Below, piece after piece: positions 17,222 to 24,413 of a stretch of 34,985 bases of DNA. The DNA lies in NCBI GenBank assembly GCA_014859465.1, contig JACUUF010000029.1, positions 1 to 34,985 on the forward strand, given 5' to 3'. The DNA is from Methyloprofundus sp. Its GTDB lineage: Bacteria; Pseudomonadota; Gammaproteobacteria; Methylococcales; Methylomonadaceae. How positions within the stretch are numbered: position 1 is the stretch's first letter; each line of letters opens with the position of its first letter. Made by a program: the position numbers and the translations under genes. The notes beneath the pieces were generated by a model. That model did not search any database and was not told the DNA's origin. It saw nothing but the letters and a program-made list of their open reading frames with translations.

Positions 17222-18301
17222 TTAGCTGTTCGCTTGATAGTGCCAGTCTTGACAAACAAGTGCTTTGCTTTTTGCATTAAACACGTAAGAGAGTAAAAAG
17301 TTACTACGACCAATTAACTTGGTAGTCAAAATAGTTCTTTTAACACTTTTACGTGTTATTTTAACTTGATTGGAATCGTTGAAATCTAAATGTGCTTTGA
17401 TTTCATTAAGTGTAAGCACTGCCATCCCTAGCGCCCATAGGCAAAAATTGCGTATGCCTGTTTCATGACTGGGAATAAGCTGGGTATAGGTTAAAGCGTT
17501 TTTTAGATGACTTTGAGCAATGCTGATTAAGTGCTCAAGGCCTAATTGGAATTCTTTGGTGCTAGTCGCTGAGCTGAGGTCTTTCAGATCAAAACCCGTT
17601 TCCGTGAAAATATCTTGTGGTAACCAACATACGCCGCGCTGCGCATCATCCCAAATATCTTTTAAGATATTAGTCATTTGCAAGCCTTGGCCAAAAGAGA
17701 TGGAAAGCTCTAGTAGCTGGTCGCGATGTTGATTGATTTCTGGCGAGTAATGACAGAATAGTTTAGCTAACATTTCACCAACACAGCCGGCAACATAATA
17801 ACAATATTCGTCCATGTCTTTCAGGGTCGCAAGGCCGCCATGTAAATCCATGCTTTGATAGGCGGGCATGCCTTTAGCCATGGTTTCAACGCAGCCGAGT
17901 AAGGCTTCAACTTGATTAGGTGCAAAACTATGCGTAATCTCAATCACGCGCGGCGTTACTTTAATCAGCATGTGTTCGGCTGGAATGGTTTGGTTAGATA
18001 GTAGTGGTGCTAGGTCGCTAGCAAAGGATTGAGCGTCTTTGCCGGTTCTTACTACATCTATAAATCGACTAAGGAATTGTTCTTTTTGTTCGGCTGTGAG
18101 AGAGACTTCATCTTCAACGGTATCAACAATTCTGCATAGTAAGTATGCATTAGCAACGGCTTCGTAGAGGCCTTTGGGTAATTGTGGAATGGTTAGTGCA
18201 AATGTCCGTGAAACACCCTCAAGTAGTATGGCTTGGAATTCATCGACAGAAGCGGCTAAAAGCGACTCTGGATTATCAATAGATAGGTTGGTATCAGTCA
18301 T
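17222..18301 (-). CDS. sqs: Squalene synthase (farnesyl-diphosphate farnesyltransferase)
   Basis: Condenses two farnesyl diphosphates into squalene for the cyclase encoded next. The 359-residue protein has both Asp-rich motifs for Mg-diphosphate: DTVEDE (60-65) and NILKDIWDDAQRG (211-223), plus YCYYVAGCVGEML (166-178). At this length, and with YYVAGCVGEML and the long C-terminal part, it resembles eukaryote-type one-enzyme squalene synthases, as described in Methylococcus, rather than the roughly 270-280-residue HpnC/HpnD pair. No hpnC or hpnE is in the window, which supports this. Hence I use sqs rather than hpnD. First gene of the minus-strand operon, with a good promoter 50-80 bp upstream (18354-18382). 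Confidence 0.88.
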   Translation of the reverse strand: MTDTNLSIDNPESLLAASVDEFQAILLEGVSRTFALTIPQLPKGLYEAVANAYLLCRIVDTVEDEVSLTAEQKEQFLSRFIDVVRTGKDAQSFASDLAPLLSNQTIPAEHMLIKVTPRVIEITHSFAPNQVEALLGCVETMAKGMPAYQSMDLHGGLATLKDMDEYCYYVAGCVGEMLAKLFCHYSPEINQHRDQLLELSISFGQGLQMTNILKDIWDDAQRGVCWLPQDIFTETGFDLKDLSSATSTKEFQLGLEHLISIAQSHLKNALTYTQLIPSHETGIRNFCLWALGMAVLTLNEIKAHLDFNDSNQVKITRKSVKRTILTTKLIGRSNFLLSYVFNAKSKALVCQDWHYQANS

Positions 18302-18353
18302 ACTCTCTATAGTGGGTGATTGTTGGTGACAAAATAAATCAAATTAGTGTCAA

Positions 18354-18382
18354 ATTATAGACTGAATGTAGCTTAAATACAA
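18354..18382 (-). promoter_or_regulatory. Candidate sigma-70 promoter of the sqs-shc-hpn operon
   Basis: On the minus strand TTGTAT (18382-18377) and a perfect TATAAT (18359-18354) are separated by 17 bases. Transcription would start near 18347, giving a leader of about 45 nt before the sqs ATG. The -35 box matches only the first three consensus positions. Confidence 0.5.
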
Positions 18383-18603
18383 AGTCTGTTGTTTTTTTGC
18401 AAACGCGTTGCCTTTTTGTCCTATTAAGGTCGTTAGTTAATGCTGTTTTGTTGTTTTTTTTACACGACTTATGCGTTTTGTTTTGCTAAAAAATAAAACA
18501 GCTAACTGGTGTTCGTCGCTCAAAAATAGTATGCTTATCAGTTATTAGCAATTGATGATGGATTAAAGGGTTGATGTTATTTAAGTCGTTGCATCGGTTT
18601 GTT

Positions 18604-18631
18604 TTGAAAATTGCTTTTTTTGTTGCATATT
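18604..18631 (+). promoter_or_regulatory. Weak candidate promoter of hpnH
   Basis: TTGAAA (18604-18609) and CATATT (18626-18631) are 16 bases apart, about 45 bp upstream of the hpnH ATG. The -10 box overlaps an inverted repeat (18622-18637). Low confidence in such AT-rich DNA. Confidence 0.3.
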
Positions 18632-18676
18632 TGCAACTTTAGTTAATTTATCTATAAAAAGTTTGGAGTAAACTGC

Positions 18677-19771
18677 ATGGGTGTTCCTTTAAGACAGCAA
18701 ATTGCTGTAGCTACTTATTTAATGAAACAAAAATTCAAAGGGGTTGATAAGTATCCTTTAGTATTGATGCTCGAGCCTTTGTTTCGCTGTAATTTAGCGT
18801 GCGCTGGGTGTGGCAAAATTGATTACCCAGATGATATTTTGAATAAACGCTTATCTGTTGAAGAGTGTTTGCAAGCTGTTGATGAATGTGGCGCGCCTAT
18901 GGTCTCTATTCCTGGTGGTGAGCCTTTAATTCATAAAGAAATGCCGGAAATTGTTGCAGGCATTGTTGCGCGTAAGAAATTTATCTATCTTTGTACCAAT
19001 GCTTTATTATTGAAAAAGAAGATTGATGATTACACGCCATCGCCTTATTTAACTTTTTCTATTCACTTAGACGGTAATCGGTTAAGGCACGATGCCTCTG
19101 TGTGCCAGGACGGCGTTTTTGATATTGCTGTTGAGGCAATTAAATTGGCCTTAGGCAAAGGTTTTCGGGTTACTATTAACTGCACCTTGTTTCAAGGTGA
19201 AACACCGCAAGAAGTGGCTGACTTTTTAGATTATGCGACTGAATTAGGTGTTGAAGGAATTACTATTGCCCCTGGTTTTAGTTATGAGCATGCCCCTGAC
19301 CAAGATTCTTTTATTTCTAGCCATGCAGCCAAAGAATTATTTCGCGGTATTTTTGCTATCGGAAAAAATAAAAGTTGGAAATTAAATCACTCGTCACTGT
19401 ATTTAGATTATTTGGCGGGTAATCAAAACTATGACTGTACGCCATGGGGTAATCCAACGCGTAATGTGTTTGGCTGGCAAAAACCGTGTTATTTACTATC
19501 CGATGAAGGCTATGTTGATAGTTTTCAAGAGCTGATGGATTCTACGCCATGGGACAAATATGGCGCAGGTAAGAATGCTAAGTGCGAGGGTTGTATGGCC
19601 CATTGTGGTTATGAAGCAACGGCGGTGTCAGATACTTTAGCGCATCCTTTAAAGGCTTTAGGCGTAGCAATTCGCGGCCCTAAAGTTGATGGGCCTATGG
19701 TAGAAGCGCCAAGCTATAAAGGTTCATCATTAAGTGATATTCCGGTCACTATTGATTCTGGCAACACTTGA
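18677..19771 (+). CDS. hpnH: Adenosylhopane synthase HpnH (radical SAM)
   Basis: A 364-residue radical SAM enzyme that adds the 5'-deoxyadenosyl group of SAM to diploptene, making adenosylhopane, the first C35 hopanoid. The 4Fe-4S cluster motif is CNLACAGC (Cys38, Cys42, Cys45; CX3CX2C), followed by the glycine-rich SAM-binding strand ISIPGGEPL. A C-terminal Cys group (CEGCMAHCGYE, near 309-319) matches the family. GGAG precedes the ATG by about 10 bases. It leads the plus-strand arm of the hopanoid locus and faces sqs across a shared promoter region. Length and motifs fit HpnH closely. Confidence 0.96.
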   Translation: MGVPLRQQIAVATYLMKQKFKGVDKYPLVLMLEPLFRCNLACAGCGKIDYPDDILNKRLSVEECLQAVDECGAPMVSIPGGEPLIHKEMPEIVAGIVARKKFIYLCTNALLLKKKIDDYTPSPYLTFSIHLDGNRLRHDASVCQDGVFDIAVEAIKLALGKGFRVTINCTLFQGETPQEVADFLDYATELGVEGITIAPGFSYEHAPDQDSFISSHAAKELFRGIFAIGKNKSWKLNHSSLYLDYLAGNQNYDCTPWGNPTRNVFGWQKPCYLLSDEGYVDSFQELMDSTPWDKYGAGKNAKCEGCMAHCGYEATAVSDTLAHPLKALGVAIRGPKVDGPMVEAPSYKGSSLSDIPVTIDSGNT

Positions 19772-19780
19772 TTTTTTAGT

Positions 19781-20896
19781 ATGAGTGAATATTTAAGTGC
19801 ATTAGCGGCAATTATTTGGTTAATGACCGCCTTGTTGCCGTGGCAGCCTTGGCGCATCAAAGAAGTTTTGGAGGCGGACGACGAGCAAGGGTCTGTTGAT
19901 TTAAGCGATGTAACCCTAGTTATACCTGCGCGAGATGAAGCGCCGGTGATCGCGGATACTTTGCAGGCAATTAAGTTACAAGGGCAGGGCTTGCGCGTTA
20001 TTCTGGTGGATGATGAATCGACAGATGGCACGGCTGAGATTGCATTAAATCAGGGTTTGGTAAACTTAGATATTATCCGTTCTGGATCTTTACCTAAAGA
20101 TTGGACGGGGAAATTATGGGCGCAAGAGCAGGGCTTGAACGCGGTTAAAACACCTCTGATTTTGCTGTTAGATGCAGATATTCACTTAATGCCTGGTATT
20201 TTGGCGAGTTTAATAAATAAGCGTAATAGTGAAAATTTGCAGTTTGTTTCACTAATGGCGATGCTAAAGGTGGATAGCTTTTGGGAGAAAATGCTGATGC
20301 CTGCCTTTATTTACTTTTTTAAAATGCTTTATCCTTTTGCTTTAGCGAATAACCCACAAAGCAAGATCGCTGCTGCGGCCGGTGGTTGCATTTTAGTTGA
20401 TACTGCGGCTTTGCAAGCTATAGGTGGCATGGCGGCAATCAAAGGGGCAGTGATTGATGATTGCTCGCTGGCCAAGAAAGTTAAGCAAGCGGGCTATAAA
20501 ACCTGGGTAGGGTTGACTCATGGCGTGATCAGTCAGCGACCTTATGTCTCTTTAACTGAAATATGGGATATGGTTGCGCGTACTGCCTATACTCAATTGT
20601 TGTACTCTAAGAGTCTATTGTTGGTTTGTACTGTTATTATGACGTTAATGTATGTGTTACCGCTAATGGGCTTAGTTTGTTTTTCGGGCAATGCGTGGTT
20701 TTTTTCGTTATTTTCTGTCGTTGTTATGTTGAGGCTTTATTTACCTACTTTAGGTTTTTATGCGCTTAATCGAGCGTGGGCTTTATCTATGCCAGTGATT
20801 GCTGGATTATATTTATTAATGACCTGGACTTCAGCTATTCGTTATTGGCGAGGTGAGCGTTCGCGCAGGAAAGGTCGTATTTATCAGAAAGGTTGA
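19781..20896 (+). CDS. hpnB: Hopanoid-associated glycosyltransferase HpnB
   Basis: A 371-residue family 2 (GT-A) glycosyltransferase. The nucleotide-sugar fold is seen in LVIPARDEAPVIADTL (46-61), LVDDESTDGT (75-84) and the metal-binding DAD (131-133), followed by an amphipathic acceptor region and three or so hydrophobic C-terminal segments (about 280-355) that should anchor it in the inner membrane. An N-terminal helix precedes the domain. The family is found next to hopanoid genes and labelled hopene-associated HpnB; its exact acceptor and sugar are not established. It starts 9 bp after hpnH and has no clear ribosome site, so coupled translation is likely. Confidence 0.88.
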   Translation: MSEYLSALAAIIWLMTALLPWQPWRIKEVLEADDEQGSVDLSDVTLVIPARDEAPVIADTLQAIKLQGQGLRVILVDDESTDGTAEIALNQGLVNLDIIRSGSLPKDWTGKLWAQEQGLNAVKTPLILLLDADIHLMPGILASLINKRNSENLQFVSLMAMLKVDSFWEKMLMPAFIYFFKMLYPFALANNPQSKIAAAAGGCILVDTAALQAIGGMAAIKGAVIDDCSLAKKVKQAGYKTWVGLTHGVISQRPYVSLTEIWDMVARTAYTQLLYSKSLLLVCTVIMTLMYVLPLMGLVCFSGNAWFFSLFSVVVMLRLYLPTLGFYALNRAWALSMPVIAGLYLLMTWTSAIRYWRGERSRRKGRIYQKG

Positions 20897-20902
20897 ATTA
20901 TT

Positions 20903-21511
20903 ATGATGTCATTAACAAAAATGATAGCTGCGTTTTTTTTGCTTTTTATTAGTCAGCTAGTGTCGGCTGAAGTCGATGAAACTGAAGCTGCTAGTCAAGT
21001 TGTGCAAGGATTCCAATCTGAGCTGTTAAATATTATGCAGCAAGGCGATAAGTTGAATTTTGAGCAACGTTTTGAGCAACTAAAGCCAGTTGTTATTAAA
21101 ACCCATGATTTAGCTAAAATCACCCGAATTATAGTTAGCAAAGAATGGCAAAACTTAAGCACAGAGCAGAAAGAAGAGTTGATTCAAAAATTCAGTACTT
21201 TAAGTATTGCTTCTTATGCACATTATTTTAAAAGTTTTTCGGGGGAAAATTTTAAAGTAGAGTTGGTGAAACAGTTATCTCCAGGGCAGATTTACGTACA
21301 CACATTTTTAGTGCTGCCAGACGATAAAAATGTCAGTATGGATTATTTATTGAAAAAAACAGGCGATGACTGGCGCATTATTAATATCATTACTAATGGG
21401 GTTAGTGATTTAGCTTTGAAGCGCTCTGAATATGTTGCTGTTATTCAGAAATCGGGTTTTGATGCGTTAATAAGCGAAATTTCTGCTAAAATCGAAAAAT
21501 TCTCTCAGTAA
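20903..21511 (+). CDS. hpnM: Hopanoid-associated periplasmic protein HpnM (MlaC/Ttg2D-like)
   Basis: A 202-residue secreted protein with a Sec signal (cleavage likely after LVSA, residue 22). The mature part fits the MlaC/toluene-tolerance Ttg2D family, periplasmic carriers that hold lipid in a hydrophobic pocket. Hallmarks are KITRIIVSKEWQNLSTEQKE and DYLLKKTGDDWRIINIITNGVS (split here across about residues 68-180). Beside hpnB and mlaA it presumably ferries hopanoids or phospholipids between membranes. Two adjacent ATGs (20903 and 20906) are equally possible; AAAGG is 10-13 bases upstream. Function is inferred from family and context. Confidence 0.87.
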   Translation: MMSLTKMIAAFFLLFISQLVSAEVDETEAASQVVQGFQSELLNIMQQGDKLNFEQRFEQLKPVVIKTHDLAKITRIIVSKEWQNLSTEQKEELIQKFSTLSIASYAHYFKSFSGENFKVELVKQLSPGQIYVHTFLVLPDDKNVSMDYLLKKTGDDWRIINIITNGVSDLALKRSEYVAVIQKSGFDALISEISAKIEKFSQ

Positions 21512-21521
21512 TGTAAGTGTA

Positions 21522-22298
21522 ATGTGTGTGAATAATCAATTAGTTTCTCGTTTTATTGGTATTGTTGGCGCTTTGTTATTAACGGCTTGCGCTAGTTCAG
21601 GTGAGCAGCTGGTGGAGGTGAATGTACAAGATCCACATGAAAGCTTGAATCGCAGCATCTATGCGTTTAATGATAATGTAGATACCTATGTCGCCTCACC
21701 GCTAGTTAAGGGTTATCAGTGGATTCTTCCGGATTTGTTAGAAACCACATTGACAAATTTTTTCACTAATTTAAAAGGCCCTAAAACGGTTCTTAATGAT
21801 GGTTTACAAGCTAAAGGGCAGCAGGCAGGTGTCGATTTTGAACGCTTTCTGATTAATACTTTGCTTGGTTTTGGTGGCTTGATTGATGTCGCAAGCTATG
21901 CCGATATTGAATATCATGAAGAAGATTTTGACCAGACTTTGGCTGTTTGGGGGGTGCCGAGGGGCGATTATTTGGTGCTTCCTTTGTTAGGCCCTTCTGC
22001 TTATCGAACGATTCCAGGCGAGCTTGTTGACGCTTTTTGTAGTCCAGTCACATACGCTATTTGGCCTATACAATTATTAGGTGTTTTTAACGCCCGAGCT
22101 AATGCTACTCAGTCGTTAAATCTTATTAATGAAGCGGCTGTTGATCCCTATGTATTTATGCGTGCCTCCTATTTGCAGTGGCGTGATTATCAAATTACCG
22201 AAGGCGCTAATACTTCTGATAACTTGCTCATTCCTGGTATGGATGAAATGCTTGATGAAGAGGAAGAAGAATTGCAAGCACTGGAAATTGGGCTATAA
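21522..22298 (+). CDS. mlaA: MlaA/VacJ-family outer-membrane lipoprotein
   Basis: A 258-residue lipoprotein with lipobox LTAC (Cys23). The mature protein has the MlaA signature DPHESLNRSIYAFNDNVD near 36-53 and FLINTLLGFGGLIDVAS in the middle, followed by LAVWGVPRGDYLVLPLLGPS. MlaA sits in the outer membrane with porins and removes mislocalised lipid from the outer leaflet, passing it to the carrier MlaC. Here it follows hpnM by 10 bp, so the pair may form a dedicated hopanoid shuttle. The C-terminal tail is unusually acidic (DEMLDEEEEELQ). The inner-membrane MlaFEDB genes are not in the window. Confidence 0.9.
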   Translation: MCVNNQLVSRFIGIVGALLLTACASSGEQLVEVNVQDPHESLNRSIYAFNDNVDTYVASPLVKGYQWILPDLLETTLTNFFTNLKGPKTVLNDGLQAKGQQAGVDFERFLINTLLGFGGLIDVASYADIEYHEEDFDQTLAVWGVPRGDYLVLPLLGPSAYRTIPGELVDAFCSPVTYAIWPIQLLGVFNARANATQSLNLINEAAVDPYVFMRASYLQWRDYQITEGANTSDNLLIPGMDEMLDEEEEELQALEIGL

Positions 22299-22307
22299 AG
22301 TTAGCAT

Positions 22308-22853
22308 ATGATGACTCAAAGTGAAAAAGTTAAAAACCAAACAAAAGCATGGCTAGAGAGGGTTGTTATTGGGCTTAATTTTTGTCCTTTTGCTAAACCT
22401 GTTTTTGAACAGGGAAAAATTCATTTTCAAGTCAGTGATGCGCAGTCATTAGAGTGTTGTTTAGAGGACTTAGCTGCTGAGGCACTTAGGTTAGATCAGA
22501 ACAGTGAGCTAGAGACTACGCTGCTTATTTATGAAAATTCCTTACAAGATTTTGAAAATTTTTTGGACGTTGTCGATATAGCCAATGATTTTATGGAGGA
22601 GCAAGGCTATGAAGGTGTTTATCAATTAGCCAGTTTTCATCCTGACTATTGCTTTGCTGATAGTGACGAAGATGATCCTGCTAACTATACCAATCGCTCG
22701 CCCTATCCAATGCTGCATTTGATTCGCGAAGACAGCATAGAGCGCGCTTTGGCTAGCTATAAAAATCCTGAAAAAATTCCGCAGACCAATATTAAAGTTG
22801 CTAGAGAATTAGGTTTAGAAAAAATGCGCAGTTTATTGCCAGAAACTTTGTAG
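22308..22853 (+). CDS. DUF1415 protein
   Basis: A 181-residue cytoplasmic protein of the DUF1415 family, common in gammaproteobacteria. The family motif GLNFCPFAKP is at 22-31, with a conserved middle part (YQLASFHPDYCFAD near 120-133) and SPYPMLHLIREDSIERAL. No known catalytic function. It lies 9 bp after mlaA and is the last gene of the plus-strand hopanoid arm; two adjacent ATGs (22308 and 22311) are possible. Whether it has a hopanoid or membrane role or is a passenger cannot be told from sequence. Convergent with hflD, 92 bp away. Confidence 0.88.
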   Translation: MMTQSEKVKNQTKAWLERVVIGLNFCPFAKPVFEQGKIHFQVSDAQSLECCLEDLAAEALRLDQNSELETTLLIYENSLQDFENFLDVVDIANDFMEEQGYEGVYQLASFHPDYCFADSDEDDPANYTNRSPYPMLHLIREDSIERALASYKNPEKIPQTNIKVARELGLEKMRSLLPETL

Positions 22854-22890
22854 GAGGAGAGGCTCAGCTCACAGGTTTTTAGGTATCTAT

Positions 22891-22909
22891 GGGCTAAAGC
22901 CAGACCTTA
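22891..22909. repeat. REP-like intergenic repeat, copy A
   Basis: GGGCTAAAGCCAGACCTTA matches 17 of 19 positions of the sequence at 27903-27921. With the upstream GGTTTTTAG (22874-22882) it can form an imperfect hairpin, like the better copy near 27874. It lies between the convergent DUF1415 and hflD genes. Confidence 0.5.
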
Positions 22910-22945
22910 TTTAGTTTATGTTAAAGGGGCAAGGCGTGATAAATA

Positions 22946-23584
22946 TTATGCTGCTGTTTTCTCTATTTCAGATAACAAAAATTCAACTTCCCTTAGAATT
23001 TTTCGTCTAAAAAAGATAAAACGCCAACGACTGCCACCGCACTGTTTCCAGAGCATAGTGGAACGAATTCCCGCAAGTAACAAGGCTCTTATTTTATTGA
23101 TAATCTCTGTCGAAGCTAAATAAGACTGGTCGCCATTGACCATGATGCGCGGGTTTATCGTGCTGATTGTTGTGTGGTAAATATCTGCTAAATTAGCAAT
23201 GACATTTTCATGCATAATACCAAAGTGTGTACATTGAGCTTGGGCAATTTTGATTTTGTGTTGCACTTGCTTCTGCATATCTGGATTGTCGGCAAATTTG
23301 CTTTCTAAAAATACTAATGAAGCCGCATACCGAGCTTGCTCAGGGTTGGTTATTTTGTTAGTGCTCAGTTGTTTTTGTAGTGCTTCTAAGCCAACGCGTA
23401 TACCCGCTAAGCCGCCATAAATATCCACTGGATTGTCTACATCTATGGCTAATAAACTGTTTAAGCTGGCTTCGATAGCTGCTTTATCTGCTTTTCCTGC
23501 GGTGGCTAGTTGTTGAACTAAATGTGCCGCTTGGGCTATGCCAGCGAGCGCAATGGTTTGGTAAGTAATCGTTTTAAATGACAT
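22946..23584 (-). CDS. hflD: High-frequency lysogenization protein HflD homologue
   Basis: A 212-residue mostly helical protein of the HflD family. In E. coli HflD is a membrane-associated protein that binds phage lambda CII; its general role is unclear. Features typical of the family are the N-terminal TYQTIALAGIAQAAHLVQQL (7-26), IYGGLAGIRVGLEALQ (about 60-75) and the basic C-terminal WRFIFFRRKILREVEFLL. It starts 3 bp after the rhodanese gene on the same strand, so the two are co-transcribed. In many gammaproteobacteria hflD follows mnmA (another sulfur-handling gene); here the neighbour is a periplasmic rhodanese instead. Confidence 0.88.
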   Translation of the reverse strand: MSFKTITYQTIALAGIAQAAHLVQQLATAGKADKAAIEASLNSLLAIDVDNPVDIYGGLAGIRVGLEALQKQLSTNKITNPEQARYAASLVFLESKFADNPDMQKQVQHKIKIAQAQCTHFGIMHENVIANLADIYHTTISTINPRIMVNGDQSYLASTEIINKIRALLLAGIRSTMLWKQCGGSRWRFIFFRRKILREVEFLLSEIEKTAA

Positions 23585-23587
23585 GAA

Positions 23588-24022
23588 TTAGCAAGTTTGA
23601 GTAGGTGAACACATTTTTTGTGTCGGGCGTTTTTCTTTTAACCAAGAGGAAATTCCACTGGCGAGATGGGATACATGGGACATATTCAGTTGATCAGTTA
23701 AATAATGACCTACTTTACCGCTGCGTCCCCCTGAACGACACACTAAGATGATTTCTTGATCAGGTGATGTTTGTAGTTGTTTCACGGCGGTTAACCATTG
23801 TTCTGCATCAGACTTACCGTTTTTATCGAAAAACATAATCGGATGGCTGCCTGGAATAACACCGGTTTGTTGCCATTCTTCAGGGGTGCGAATATCAATG
23901 ACTAAGGCGTTGCTGTGCAATTCATTACTGAGGTCATTGGCGCTTAAATTTATGAGTTCTGCTGCACATAAAATTTTAGTAGTGAATAAAAGGAAAAGGG
24001 CTAGCGGATATTTTATTGGCAT
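23588..24022 (-). CDS. Periplasmic single-domain rhodanese
   Basis: A 144-residue protein with an N-terminal Sec signal (cleavage near LCAAE, residue 20) and one rhodanese domain. Features are VIDIRTPEEWQQTGVIPGS (41-59) and the active-site loop VCRSGGRSG (94-102) with catalytic Cys95. It should move sulfane sulfur or sense redox/thiol state in the periplasm; the acceptor is unknown. Its tail ends with two further cysteines (KMCSPTQTC), which could bind metal or form a disulfide. Divergent from the copper chaperone at 24154, with a 131-bp gap likely holding both promoters. I am sure of the family but not of the role. Confidence 0.87.
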   Translation of the reverse strand: MPIKYPLALFLLFTTKILCAAELINLSANDLSNELHSNALVIDIRTPEEWQQTGVIPGSHPIMFFDKNGKSDAEQWLTAVKQLQTSPDQEIILVCRSGGRSGKVGHYLTDQLNMSHVSHLASGISSWLKEKRPTQKMCSPTQTC

Positions 24023-24153
24023 AATATTTATTTTAATAATATAAGAGGTTGATGCAGAAAAACTGAATTTACTAGCAATTTATATCATGATTATTGTTTA
24101 TGAGTCGAGTATGATGTAAAGCTAATTTATCTATTAATGTTAAGGAGACAATA

Positions 24154-24366
24154 ATGACAACATCAGTAAAATTAACCGTAACAGGAATGAAATGTGGCGG
24201 TTGTGAAGGGACGATTAAAAAAGAATTGGGTAGCAAAGAAGGCATTGTATCGATTGATACCAGTCATGTTGATAGCTATGTTGGTGTGGTCTTTGATGAC
24301 GCGATTATCAGTGAAGATGATATTATCGAACTCATTGAAAAAGCGGGTTTTACGGTAGAAGATTAA
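24154..24366 (+). CDS. copZ: Small HMA-domain copper chaperone (CopZ-like)
   Basis: A 70-residue protein made of one heavy-metal-associated domain with the GMKCGGCEGT metal loop (Cys14, Cys17). Proteins of this type carry Cu(I) in the cytosol and hand it to CopA. The gene lies 47 bp upstream of the copA-like ATPase on the same strand, with AAGGAG 7 bases before its ATG. The acidic DVED-like tail and the KAGFTVED C-terminus are typical. Hg or Zn chaperones share this fold, but pairing with a CPC ATPase of the Cu type favours copper. No CueR-like operator was recognised upstream. Confidence 0.85.
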   Translation: MTTSVKLTVTGMKCGGCEGTIKKELGSKEGIVSIDTSHVDSYVGVVFDDAIISEDDIIELIEKAGFTVED

Positions 24367-24413
24367 ATAGAAAAAAGAATATGGCGTCTGTAATAACATG
24401 CAAGAGGTGAGCT

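Larger units (their letters stand above)
18302..18676. other. Divergent intergenic region of the hopanoid locus
   Basis: 375 bp of AT-rich, T-tract-rich DNA with no open frame I can support. It must hold promoters for both arms: a good candidate for the minus arm at 18354-18382 and a weak one for the plus arm at 18604-18631. A perfect inverted repeat GTTGCA-TATT-TGCAAC at 18622-18637 overlaps the latter and might be an operator. Confidence 0.6.

Noticed and set aside
17214..17255. TTG start of the cyclase overlapping sqs
   Set aside because: A rare start inside the previous gene; ATG 17213 lies just past the sqs stop and gives a normal length.
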